From: JAWLGZ01 sp041690635
Lineage (GTDB): Bacteria; Pseudomonadota; Gammaproteobacteria; Thiohalomonadales; Thiohalomonadaceae
Direction of reading: 5' to 3'
Assembly (NCBI GenBank): GCA_041690635.1
Contig: JAWLGZ010000003.1
Coordinates: forward strand, 310,001 to 374,000
DNA: 64,000 nt
Positions within the stretch are counted from its first letter, which is position 1. Every line of letters begins with the position of its first letter. The position numbers and the translations under genes are program-made. Below, piece by piece: positions 32,849 through 41,243 of the stretch. Below the pieces are notes generated by a model that ran no database searches, had not been told where the DNA came from, and saw nothing but the letters and a program-made list of their open reading frames with translations.

Positions 32849-34255
32849 ATGCGCCCCAGATTTTCGAAGGATCCGCAGGTCGAGCGGTCGCTGAACCACT
32901 CGATACGGGACGGGATCTCCTTTTCGGTGATGTTGGGCGGCGGCGAAAGCTACTTTTCCGCCTTCGCCTTGCATCTGCGCGCCACCGCGACCGAGGTGGG
33001 GATCCTCGCCACCTTACCGCTGCTGCTCGGTTCCTTCTTCCAACTCGCCTCCGCACGGCTGGGCCACCGGGTACGCAACCGGCGGCAGCTGATTCTGATT
33101 GGTGCCGGCCTCCAGGCGCTGCTGTGGCTGCCGCTGGCGCTCTTGCCGCTGCTGTTCCCCGACTACGCACTACTCATCCTGCTGGGGTGTCTTGCCGCCT
33201 ACCACGCGGCGGGTAATCTGGTGATCCCTCAGTGGACCAGCCTGATGGGGGATCTGGTGCCGGAGCAGCGGCGCGGCCGCTATTTCGGGTGGCGCAGCCG
33301 GGCCGCCACCGTGACCCAGTTCGCTGCCCTCGCTGCGGGGGGCGTCATCCTCCAGTGCTTCGCCGGGTTCGGCTACGCCGCGGCAGGTTTTCTCACCCTG
33401 TTCGGAATCGCCGCAGCGGCACGCGGTGTGTCCTTTTATTATTTGGCGCACATGCACGATCCCGGTCAGGCCGGCGACCGCCCCAAGGCACCGCCTGACC
33501 AGTCGGCGCGCTCTGCGTTTCGGCACTACTCCCTGTTCAACGCCTTTATGCAATTTGCCGTCGGCATCGCCAGCCCGTTCTTCACGGTCTACATGCTGCG
33601 CGAGCTGGCACTCTCCTATCTGGAGTACATGGTGCTGGTCGCCACCCTGGTGCTGATACAGGCGCTGACACTGAACATGTGGGGACGGGTGACCGACGCC
33701 TTCGGCAACCGTCTGGTGCTGCTCTGGACCGGCTTCCTGGTACCCGCTATTCCGGCACTGTGGCTGCTCGGCGACGACTTCTTCTATCTGATGTTCGTGG
33801 AGGGGTTGACCGGGCTGGTGTGGGGCGGCTTTGTGCTCTCGGGCGGCAACCTCGCCTACGACATGGTCCCGGCGTCGAACCGTTCCGACTGGATGGCCGC
33901 GCACAATGTGCGCGCGGCACTCGGCCTGTTCCTCGGCGCGCTGCTTGGGGGCTTTCTTGCGCGTAGCCTGCCCGAGACACTGCAGATAAGCGGCGGGACA
34001 CTGCACTTCTCCAGCGTCCTGCTCACGGTGTTCCTCATCTCCGCCGTGGCGCGGCTGGCGGTGGCGGCGATTTTTCTCCCCCGCATCCCCGAGACGCGGC
34101 CGCGGCGCCTGCCCACGTTCCGCCGGGTGGCGTTCCGGGTGACCCGCTCGCCGCGGCTGCTGCGGGCCCTGGGGCCCGGCCGTACCTCAGCCTGGGCTCA
34201 CCGCGCCGCGACTATCCGCCCGGCACACGACTCTGCGCCCGTGCAGACTCCGTGA
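32849..34255 (+). CDS. MFS transporter, substrate unknown
   Basis: The 468-residue protein has about 12 hydrophobic segments and a central cytoplasmic loop around residues 205-225. Sequence cues are GILATLPLLLGSFFQL, the loop WTSLMGDLVPEQRRGRYFGWR (a variant of the MFS loop motif) and a second-half VTDAFGNR. The last 60 residues form a basic, Pro-rich tail that overlaps the opposing GGDEF/EAL gene by 44 bp and may not be functional. GGGAGG precedes the ATG. No substrate can be inferred. Confidence 0.88.
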   Translation: MRPRFSKDPQVERSLNHSIRDGISFSVMLGGGESYFSAFALHLRATATEVGILATLPLLLGSFFQLASARLGHRVRNRRQLILIGAGLQALLWLPLALLPLLFPDYALLILLGCLAAYHAAGNLVIPQWTSLMGDLVPEQRRGRYFGWRSRAATVTQFAALAAGGVILQCFAGFGYAAAGFLTLFGIAAAARGVSFYYLAHMHDPGQAGDRPKAPPDQSARSAFRHYSLFNAFMQFAVGIASPFFTVYMLRELALSYLEYMVLVATLVLIQALTLNMWGRVTDAFGNRLVLLWTGFLVPAIPALWLLGDDFFYLMFVEGLTGLVWGGFVLSGGNLAYDMVPASNRSDWMAAHNVRAALGLFLGALLGGFLARSLPETLQISGGTLHFSSVLLTVFLISAVARLAVAAIFLPRIPETRPRRLPTFRRVAFRVTRSPRLLRALGPGRTSAWAHRAATIRPAHDSAPVQTP

Positions 34256-37200
34256 TACCACCCGCTTCCGGCCCGCCCCCCTCAAGGGGAATACGCGGGC
34301 CGCCGCCGAAATGGACCCGCACCTGTTCGGCGGGGAGCGGTTTACTCATGAAGAACCCCTGCATCTCTTCGCAACCGTGCCGGCGCAGGTAGACGAGCTG
34401 CTCTTCGGTCTCGACCCCCTCCGCCAGCACACGCATCCCCAGCCCGTGACCCATGCCGATGATGGTACGGGCAATGGACGCGCTGTGCGGATCGGTGGTG
34501 ATGTCGCGCACGAAGGACATGTCTATCTTCAGCTTGTCGAAGGGAAAGCGATGAAGGTGGGCCAGGCTGGAGTAACCGGTACCAAAATCGTCCAGCGCCA
34601 GCTGCACACCAAGGTCCTTGATCGACTGCAGCAGACCGAACATGCGCTCGGGCTCCTCCATCACCGAGCTCTCGGTCAGTTCGAGTTCCAGGCAGCGGGG
34701 ATCGAGGCCGGTCTCATCGAGAACCGACGCGACGGTCTCGGCAAGGGTGTCGTCACGCAGCTGTCGCGGCGATACGTTTACCGCCATGGCGATACCGGGC
34801 AGCCCCTCCTCCTGCCAGGCATACGCCTGGGCACAGGCGGTACGGAGCGCCCACTGACCGAGCGCGACGATGAGACCGCTCTCCTCGGCGATGGGGATGA
34901 AACGCCCCGGAGAGATGAGACCAAGGTCGGGGTGATTCCAGCGTACCAGCGCCTCCATGCCGACCAGCATTCCGGTGGCGAGATCGACCTGCGGCTGATA
35001 GTGCAGCACCAGCTCACCGTTCTCGATGGCGCTGCGCAGATGGTTGCGCAGGGTCAGCCGCTCCATGGCATGGACGTTCATCTCGGCGCGGAAAAAGTGA
35101 ACGCCGGACACGCCGCGCTCCTTGCCCAGGTGCATCGCCGTGTCCGCATTGCGCAGCAGCGTGGTCGGTTCATCGCCGTCGCGGGGGAAAAGCGCGGCGC
35201 CGATGCTGGCGGTGAGGCGCATCTGGTGGCCGGACACGGCGACGGGGTCGGACAGGGCATTCAGAAAACGTTCCGCGGCGAGGCTCACATCCTCCAGCTG
35301 TTCGATGTCCGAGAGCACCACCACGAACTCATCGCCGCCATAGCGGGCAACGGTGTCACCCTGCCGGGCGCACGCCTTGAATCGGTCCGCGAGCTTGCGC
35401 AACACCTCGTCGCCCGCCCCGTGTCCGAGACTTTCGTTAATCAGCTTGAATTGGTCGAGGTTGAGGAACAGGACGGCGGTTGTGCGATCGTAACGTCGCG
35501 CATAGGCAAGCGCCTGGGTGAGGCGGTCGTTTAGCAGGTTGCGATTGGGCAGGCCGGTCTGCTCGTCATGCTGTGCCTGGTACTCGAGCTGCTCCTGATA
35601 GCGGCGCTGCTCGGTGACATCGTCCAGGGCACCGACAAAATGGGTCACCTCGCCACTGAGCTCGTCACGCACCGGGGAGACGTGAAGCTCACCGCAAAAG
35701 AGTGAACCGTCACGACGGCGTCCGTGCAGGACAACGCTCCCTTCGCGGTGTTGGCGCAGCAGGGAGTGGACAATCTCCAGTGCCGGCTGGTCCTCATCCA
35801 TTGCCTCCGCCAGCAGGAACGTCGGGTTGCGCCCGAGCGCTTCATCCGCAGAATAACCGGTGATGGATTCGAATGCCGGATTGACATAGACCAGTGGGCA
35901 AACCGGATCGTGGGCGTCGACGATACCGATCGCGTTCGGTGACAGCTCAATGGCCCGGTTGCGCAGGCGGAGCAACCCTTCGGCGGCCGCGCGTGCACGC
36001 TCCGCCCGTACCGAATAGATCCCGTAGGCAAGGTCATTGGCCAGGCCGGCAAGCAGCTCGACCTCCTCGTCATCGAACGCATCCTTCTCCGCCGAGTAGA
36101 TGGTCAGGACGCCCAGCGTCCGATCGTTCGAGCGCAGAGGGAAGGCGATAACCGAGTGGTGACCGCGACGCAGCGCTTCCACCGCCCAGGCGCCCTCATC
36201 GTTGCGAATGTTCCGCACCACCACCGCCCTGCCGCTGCGCACGGCTGTACCGGCCGGGCACGGCTCGGTGTCGCCGAGGCGGCGGGCCTCCCGCACCGCA
36301 TCGAGGTAGCCGGCCTCGTGGCCGGCCCAGGCCACCGGCCGCGTCCGTACCTGCACCTCACCCTCGATCATTCCCACCCAGACGAACCGGTAGGCCCCAA
36401 CCCGAACCAGGTTGTCGCAAAACGCATGGTAGAGGGTCTCCTCATCCTTCGCGCGGATGAGGTGTTCGTCGCAGGTGGTCAGCACGGCGTAGGTGCGGTT
36501 CACGCGCGCCAGCCGCGTCTCGGCACGGATGCGTGCGCTGATGTCGCGGGCGATGGTGGAGTAAAAGGCGATCTCGCCAGCCTCGTCTCGGTGGGCGATG
36601 GCGATCTGGGAGACGGGAATTTCACTGCCGTCACGGCGGCGCAGTGCCGCCTCGTGCTGCCACACCCCGTGATCGCGCATGGCGGGGAACCCCTCCCGCA
36701 CGATCACCTCCCACACCCGTGGCGGCACCACATCCGCCACACTCAACCCGGCCAGGTGGTCGTCCTGGCCGATCCCGATCATCGCCCGCCCCGCGCGGTT
36801 CAGATAGGAGAAGTGCCCGTCGGCATCGGCAATGCCCACGAAATCCGGGGTCGCCTCGATGATGGCCGAGAGGCGGTCATGCATCATCTCGGCCCGTTGC
36901 CGTTCGGTGGCGTCGCGTAGCATGAACACCAGTCCGGCGATGGTCCCCTCCGGCTCCAGAATGGGAAACACGCTCCAGTCCCAGTAGGTGGTGCCGCGGT
37001 CCGGCTGGTCGGGATGCTCGAACGCCCTGGCGTGGGCGTGGTAGGGCTCGCCGGTCTCCATCACCCGGCGGAAGATCGACGCATTCTCGGCGTCAGGATA
37101 GAGATCGAAGTGATTACGGCCGATGTACGCCTCGGGCGGACGGCCACCCGCATCGGCGTAGGCCTGATTCACTCGCACGAAGTTGAAGTCGCGATCGAGA

Positions 37201-37301
37201 TGGGCGAGCAGCACATGGATGTTGTCGAACATCCGCGACAGCAACTCGCCCGTGAAAGGCTGATCGTTTGCCGCCTCTCTCTGCGGCACCGATTTCGACA
37301 T
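34212..37301 (-). CDS. PAS-PAS-GAF-PAS-GGDEF-EAL c-di-GMP enzyme
   Basis: The 1029-residue soluble protein has a first PAS domain (about 20-130), second PAS (about 145-255), GAF (about 275-430), third PAS (about 450-570), GGDEF (about 575-745) and EAL (about 755-1005). The cyclase motif is an intact RYGGDEF, the phosphodiesterase motif an intact MEALVRW with LDDFGTGYSS and KIDMSFV, so both activities are possible. No TM helix is seen, so it is a cytoplasmic sensor. GGGGGAGA precedes the ATG. Confidence 0.95.
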   Translation of the reverse strand: MSKSVPQREAANDQPFTGELLSRMFDNIHVLLAHLDRDFNFVRVNQAYADAGGRPPEAYIGRNHFDLYPDAENASIFRRVMETGEPYHAHARAFEHPDQPDRGTTYWDWSVFPILEPEGTIAGLVFMLRDATERQRAEMMHDRLSAIIEATPDFVGIADADGHFSYLNRAGRAMIGIGQDDHLAGLSVADVVPPRVWEVIVREGFPAMRDHGVWQHEAALRRRDGSEIPVSQIAIAHRDEAGEIAFYSTIARDISARIRAETRLARVNRTYAVLTTCDEHLIRAKDEETLYHAFCDNLVRVGAYRFVWVGMIEGEVQVRTRPVAWAGHEAGYLDAVREARRLGDTEPCPAGTAVRSGRAVVVRNIRNDEGAWAVEALRRGHHSVIAFPLRSNDRTLGVLTIYSAEKDAFDDEEVELLAGLANDLAYGIYSVRAERARAAAEGLLRLRNRAIELSPNAIGIVDAHDPVCPLVYVNPAFESITGYSADEALGRNPTFLLAEAMDEDQPALEIVHSLLRQHREGSVVLHGRRRDGSLFCGELHVSPVRDELSGEVTHFVGALDDVTEQRRYQEQLEYQAQHDEQTGLPNRNLLNDRLTQALAYARRYDRTTAVLFLNLDQFKLINESLGHGAGDEVLRKLADRFKACARQGDTVARYGGDEFVVVLSDIEQLEDVSLAAERFLNALSDPVAVSGHQMRLTASIGAALFPRDGDEPTTLLRNADTAMHLGKERGVSGVHFFRAEMNVHAMERLTLRNHLRSAIENGELVLHYQPQVDLATGMLVGMEALVRWNHPDLGLISPGRFIPIAEESGLIVALGQWALRTACAQAYAWQEEGLPGIAMAVNVSPRQLRDDTLAETVASVLDETGLDPRCLELELTESSVMEEPERMFGLLQSIKDLGVQLALDDFGTGYSSLAHLHRFPFDKLKIDMSFVRDITTDPHSASIARTIIGMGHGLGMRVLAEGVETEEQLVYLRRHGCEEMQGFFMSKPLPAEQVRVHFGGGPRIPLEGGGPEAGGITESARAQSRVPGG

Positions 37302-37489
37302 GCCATTCTCCCCCGAATGCGCCGGCCGTTTATTGGGATTCTTGCCGGCATCCGCGCCCGGAATCTGTCCGATTAAGGAGGCATCCCCGGAGCGGAACGA
37401 TATCCTTACTTATTTAATGAGTTTCGGCAACTTGTCATAGGGCTTCGGTTTGCAAACTACTCCATTCACCTTCGGTGCATACGCCGCGA

Positions 37490-38557
37490 TCAGCGGAAAC
37501 CAAGCGGGTCATCCGGGTCCACGTCATCCTTGAACGGGCGACGGCGGTCGTGATGGGTAAGCTGATAGACCATGCCGATCCAGTTGTTGATTACCGCCTC
37601 GGCGGTGTCGTGCCATGTGTTGTCGAGGTAGCGTGCGATCAGTTTTTCCGGAAACTCCGGTATCGGTCGACCGGTCGCACGGGCGGCAACAACCCGTTCG
37701 CGGTGCTCGTCGAGAATGGCGCCGGCCTGCAGCGGGAAATAGTTTTCCACCAGCGGCGGATAGTCCTCTCGCCGGCCGTCGGCGAACAGGGTCACCTCGC
37801 GCTTGTACTCCTTGAGCAGACTGATGGCGTCGTACTCCGGGTGGCCCTGGAAAAAGACCAGGCGGAAACCGTCACTGCTCACCGCCAGGTGGACCCCCGC
37901 ATCGGTGCTCTCCGCCAGGGTCTTGCAACCGGCGGCGGCGAACTGCTGCGGAAAGACCTCATTGAAACGGGAGTGCGGCACGTCGAAACGCGTGTTCACA
38001 CCGGCCACCAACGGATGCTTGTGGGCGATTACCCGATTCGAATAGACCCCCCAGCGTTTGAAGCCGAGCGGCTGGCGCTTCTCGCCGTAACGAAACTGCA
38101 TCACCGCGTGGGTGGCGAGACAGGAACAGAGCGTGGAGGTGACGTTCTCCCAAGCCCAGTCGATCACCTCGATGAGCGGTTCCCAGAACGGCTGTCCGGC
38201 CAGCTCGTTACCCTGCACGTTGGCGCCGGTGATGATGAGCGCGTCGAGTCCCTGTTCCCGTATCTGATCGAAGCTCTCGTACCAGTTATCGACATGTGCC
38301 CGCGCCTCCGGGCCGCGCTCCAACTCGCGCAGGGTGAAGGGATGCATGTAGAACTGGGCGATCTGGTTGCTCTCACCCACCAGCCGGAAGAACTGACGCT
38401 CGGTTGCGGCGAGCGCCGCGTCCGGCATCATGTTGAGCAACCCCACGTGCAGCTCACGGATATCCTGATGGAGGGCAGTGTCGCTGGAGAGGACGGTCTG
38501 CCCCTCGCTGCGCAGCCGGTCGAAGGCGGGCAGGCGGGTGTTCGCAACCAGTGGCAT
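37490..38557 (-). CDS. metA: Homoserine O-acyltransferase MetA
   Basis: The 355-residue enzyme acylates homoserine at the start of methionine synthesis. It shows the MetA pattern HVGLLNMMPDAALAATERQF, the catalytic cysteine Cys146 in STLCSCLATHA, and VFFQGHPEYDAISLLKEYKRE with the catalytic His and Glu. Where E. coli has TGAPLG (Gly111, succinyl donor) and others have a Glu (acetyl donor), this protein reads TGANVQ, a Gln at that position, so donor choice is unclear. A short C-terminal extension (HHDRRRPFKDDVDPDDPLGFR) is unusual. The P-loop gene lies 20 bp upstream. Confidence 0.93.
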   Translation of the reverse strand: MPLVANTRLPAFDRLRSEGQTVLSSDTALHQDIRELHVGLLNMMPDAALAATERQFFRLVGESNQIAQFYMHPFTLRELERGPEARAHVDNWYESFDQIREQGLDALIITGANVQGNELAGQPFWEPLIEVIDWAWENVTSTLCSCLATHAVMQFRYGEKRQPLGFKRWGVYSNRVIAHKHPLVAGVNTRFDVPHSRFNEVFPQQFAAAGCKTLAESTDAGVHLAVSSDGFRLVFFQGHPEYDAISLLKEYKREVTLFADGRREDYPPLVENYFPLQAGAILDEHRERVVAARATGRPIPEFPEKLIARYLDNTWHDTAEAVINNWIGMVYQLTHHDRRRPFKDDVDPDDPLGFR

Positions 38558-38577
38558 GGTCGGGCGGTTACCTCCGA

Positions 38578-39429
38578 TCAGGATTGTCTTTCGACGGCGC
38601 GGGCGATGAGATCGATGAAGTCGTGCTCGTTGTTTACGGCTGCGATTTCGTCTGTGGTTACGGTGTAACCGTGGCGCTCCGCGATCGCCTCGTAGCGCGG
38701 GATGCGCGAGTAGAACAGGCGTGGGAAGATCCAGCGCACGAAGTCGTCCGGATCGACGAGCGCCACGTATTCGAGGTTGCGTTCGCCCATGTATTCGGCG
38801 AGCTGTTCATCGAGAAACGCCTCGCGGTAATAGAGCGGTTTTGGATCCGCTGCGGCACGGCGGATCAACGCCGCCTCATCCTCCTTCGACGCCTTGATGT
38901 AGAGGATGATGGTGTACTCGTCGAGGACGCGCATCACCTCCGCATCGTCCAGCTCGCAGACCGAGCCGCCGGCGTCATTCACGAAGTTCCCGTAGCCGTA
39001 GATGGTCTGCGCCTTGTGGATGAAATCCGGCACATCCTTGAGTGCAGCGATCTCAGCCTCCCGATGCAGGTTCTGCCGGCGCTTGAACTCGGTGAGTGAC
39101 AGCCCGCCCAGTTCCGGGTCGCCCAGCTTGCCCATGAAGGCGGAGACCGGCTTCAGGTGGTCCACCGTGATGTTGTTGCGGATGTAGATGGAGTCGGAAC
39201 GCAGCAGGTCGCGCAGGAACGGGACCTGCATTGCCTGCTGCTTGATGTTGTCCAGGATCGCCTCGTCGAGGTAACGGGTGCCGATGCGGTAATCGGCGGA
39301 GTAGTGAAACCAGTTCCCGTGACGCAGGATGTTGGACAGGCGCGTCTTGCCCACACCCGACATGCCGAGCAGGGTCACCCGCTTGCTGTCCCAGGACCGG
39401 AACTCCTCTGCACTCAGCTTCACAACCAT
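38578..39429 (-). CDS. P-loop NTPase of unknown function, next to metA
   Basis: The 283-residue protein starts near residue 10 with RVTLLGMSGVGKTRLSNIL (P-loop GMSGVGKT). It continues with HYSADYRIGTRYLDEAILDN and a distinctive RNNITVDHLKPVSAFMGKLGDPELGGL. Length and motifs fit a conserved proteobacterial ATPase family without known function. No second domain was recognised. ATG 39429 has GGATGGAG directly upstream; ATG 39435 is an alternative. The stop is 20 bp before metA, so co-transcription is plausible. Confidence 0.8.
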   Translation of the reverse strand: MVVKLSAEEFRSWDSKRVTLLGMSGVGKTRLSNILRHGNWFHYSADYRIGTRYLDEAILDNIKQQAMQVPFLRDLLRSDSIYIRNNITVDHLKPVSAFMGKLGDPELGGLSLTEFKRRQNLHREAEIAALKDVPDFIHKAQTIYGYGNFVNDAGGSVCELDDAEVMRVLDEYTIILYIKASKEDEAALIRRAAADPKPLYYREAFLDEQLAEYMGERNLEYVALVDPDDFVRWIFPRLFYSRIPRYEAIAERHGYTVTTDEIAAVNNEHDFIDLIARAVERQS

Positions 39430-39626
39430 CTCCATCCGGCGAAGAGCCGCCATTGTAGATCGGGATCGACCTGCAACCACACGCCGGATCTCAACAAATT
39501 TTCACATCACGCGTGCCCCCGCCCATTGAAGGCGGGAACACCTGCGGGGAGCCTTCGCCTGCGACAACACCCATACAGCCGGACAACTTTTCCGCACTTT
39601 CCGGGTGGAAACGCGCGGCATGCCGG

Positions 39627-40241
39627 TCACGGTTCCACCACGCGCCAGTTGGCGGTCATGGCGCCACCGCGCACCTCGCACCCGAGGGCATCCAGCCACT
39701 CCGCCACCACCGTGTTGGAGTTGTGCATGAGGTGGTAAGGGTCGGGGTGGGGGGCGAACAGCAGATCGGCCGAAGGGCTGAACAGCTTCGGGGCACCGGC
39801 CGCGTGGATGCTGTCGAGCCGCTGCCGCAGACGCTCCACCGCTTCCGCTTCGACTTCGATTGCCCAAAGCTGTTCGATGCCGACCGTCAGAGTACGCTCA
39901 ACCAGCCTCAGATCGGTCGGCACCGACAGGTCGCTGCGCCCCAGGGCCGCATCAGTCGAAAGGAACAGGGCGGCAAAGCCGCTGGCAAAACCGGTCTTCC
40001 CCTCGGCATACCAGCGCCAGTCGCCGTAGGCATACCGCACGCTGGCGCCGTTGTCCGGCAGCACCAGGCTGGTGTGCCGACCGTGGTCGAGCAGCAAAAC
40101 AGAGAGCGGCTGGGCGGGGCTCGGCGGCGGTATCACCGTAGTCGCGCAACCACCAAGCAGCAGCAAGCCGAACAGCAGCGCAAACCGCCGCTGCCGGCGT
40201 GGGCCACCCAAACCATCCGTATCCCGGGGTATCGAAAGCAC
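39627..40241 (-). CDS. DUF2459 family lipoprotein
   Basis: The 204-residue product has a lipoprotein signal (FALLFGLLLLGGC). The body reads VLLLDHGRHTSLVLP, YAYGDWRWYAEG and HPDPYHLMHNSNTVVAEWL, matching DUF2459 (TIGR02117-like). These proteins are outer-membrane-linked with no known activity. The conserved His/Asn pattern (HxxxHNSN) suggests an enzyme fold. The 197 bp before it hold nothing recognisable. Confidence 0.8.
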   Translation of the reverse strand: MLSIPRDTDGLGGPRRQRRFALLFGLLLLGGCATTVIPPPSPAQPLSVLLLDHGRHTSLVLPDNGASVRYAYGDWRWYAEGKTGFASGFAALFLSTDAALGRSDLSVPTDLRLVERTLTVGIEQLWAIEVEAEAVERLRQRLDSIHAAGAPKLFSPSADLLFAPHPDPYHLMHNSNTVVAEWLDALGCEVRGGAMTANWRVVEP

Positions 40242-40313
40242 CTTGCGCCTCCTTCCGGGGCGGTACCCGTCCTCTCTCTATCCTAGCCCCCGGTCGCTGA
40301 CCCCCGGGGCCGT

Positions 40314-41174
40314 TCAGGGAAAGGTGGAGAGCGTCTGCGCGATCTGCGCCGGGGAGAGTCCGTGGGCCAGTCCCGTGAGGTACCGCCCGTCCGGCCCGAG
40401 GACGAACAGGGTGGCGGTGTGGTCCATCGCGTAGTTGTCGGGGTTGCCGTCCGGGTCGGGCACCTTCTCGTAGCGGACCCGGAAGTGCTCCGCCGCCCGC
40501 TGCACCATCGCCTCGGGACCGGTGAGCCCCATCAGGCGCGGGTGGAAAAAGCGCACGTAATCCCGCAAGACTGCGGGCGTATCCCGCTGCGGGTCGACAG
40601 TAATGAAGATGGGCTGGAACCGTTCGGCGGCCGACCCTATCTGTTTTAGCGCTCCGGTCATGGCGGCCAGGCCCGTGGGACAGACGTCCGGACAGCGGGT
40701 ATAGCCGAAATAGATAATCTGGTAACGCCCCAGAAAATCACTGGCGGTGACCGTCTGTCCGTCCTGATTCACCAGCAGGTAACGGGGTGTGATCGAGGGC
40801 GAATCCCCCCCATCCACCGTCTCGCCGGCTCCTGTTTCGGGCGTGGATGCCTCACGCTCCAGCGCCACAACGGCGGCATTCACGCGCTGCGCCAGTTCGG
40901 CGGATGCGGGGCAGGGGGTACCGGCGGCGGTGAGTCCGTTCCAGGCACGTTCGGTGGCCTGTTCAAATGCCAGACCTGCCGCTCGCGTCCTGGGTGCCGA
41001 GGCGATGACCGCGGACTTGATGCGGCGAACCTGGTCGTGGGCGCCGCAGTGAAGTGCCAACCCGTTGAGCTCACCCAAGGCTGCGACCGCCCCCGACTGA
41101 GGATCGGACGCCCCCGCGATCAGCGGTAACACGAGCATCGACACCGGCGCGAGCCGTGTCAGCCACCGGTTCAT
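40314..41174 (-). CDS. SCO1/SenC copper chaperone with extra N-terminal domain
   Basis: The 286-residue product starts at 41174 (GGAGA upstream) with a signal sequence. The C-terminal thioredoxin-like SCO domain has the copper ligands C161 and C165 in RCPDVCPTG and His252 in MDHTATLF. SCO proteins deliver copper to cytochrome oxidase. Residues about 25-120 form an extra cysteine-bearing helical domain (LNGLALHCGAHDQ; C43, C88) not present in ordinary SCO1; it is followed by a linker. No cox genes lie nearby. It is divergent from nothing and sits 69 bp from tmcA on the same strand. Confidence 0.9.
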   Translation of the reverse strand: MNRWLTRLAPVSMLVLPLIAGASDPQSGAVAALGELNGLALHCGAHDQVRRIKSAVIASAPRTRAAGLAFEQATERAWNGLTAAGTPCPASAELAQRVNAAVVALEREASTPETGAGETVDGGDSPSITPRYLLVNQDGQTVTASDFLGRYQIIYFGYTRCPDVCPTGLAAMTGALKQIGSAAERFQPIFITVDPQRDTPAVLRDYVRFFHPRLMGLTGPEAMVQRAAEHFRVRYEKVPDPDGNPDNYAMDHTATLFVLGPDGRYLTGLAHGLSPAQIAQTLSTFP

Positions 41175-41243
41175 GGGTAAATCTCCGGAGAAAGTATCTG
41201 CTGCCATAGTCCGCAACCGGCCGCCGCAGCGCACTGATCCAGG

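Noticed and set aside
34311..35534. 407-codon frame antisense to the GGDEF/EAL gene
   Set aside because: Shadow frame; the opposite strand has intact catalytic motifs.
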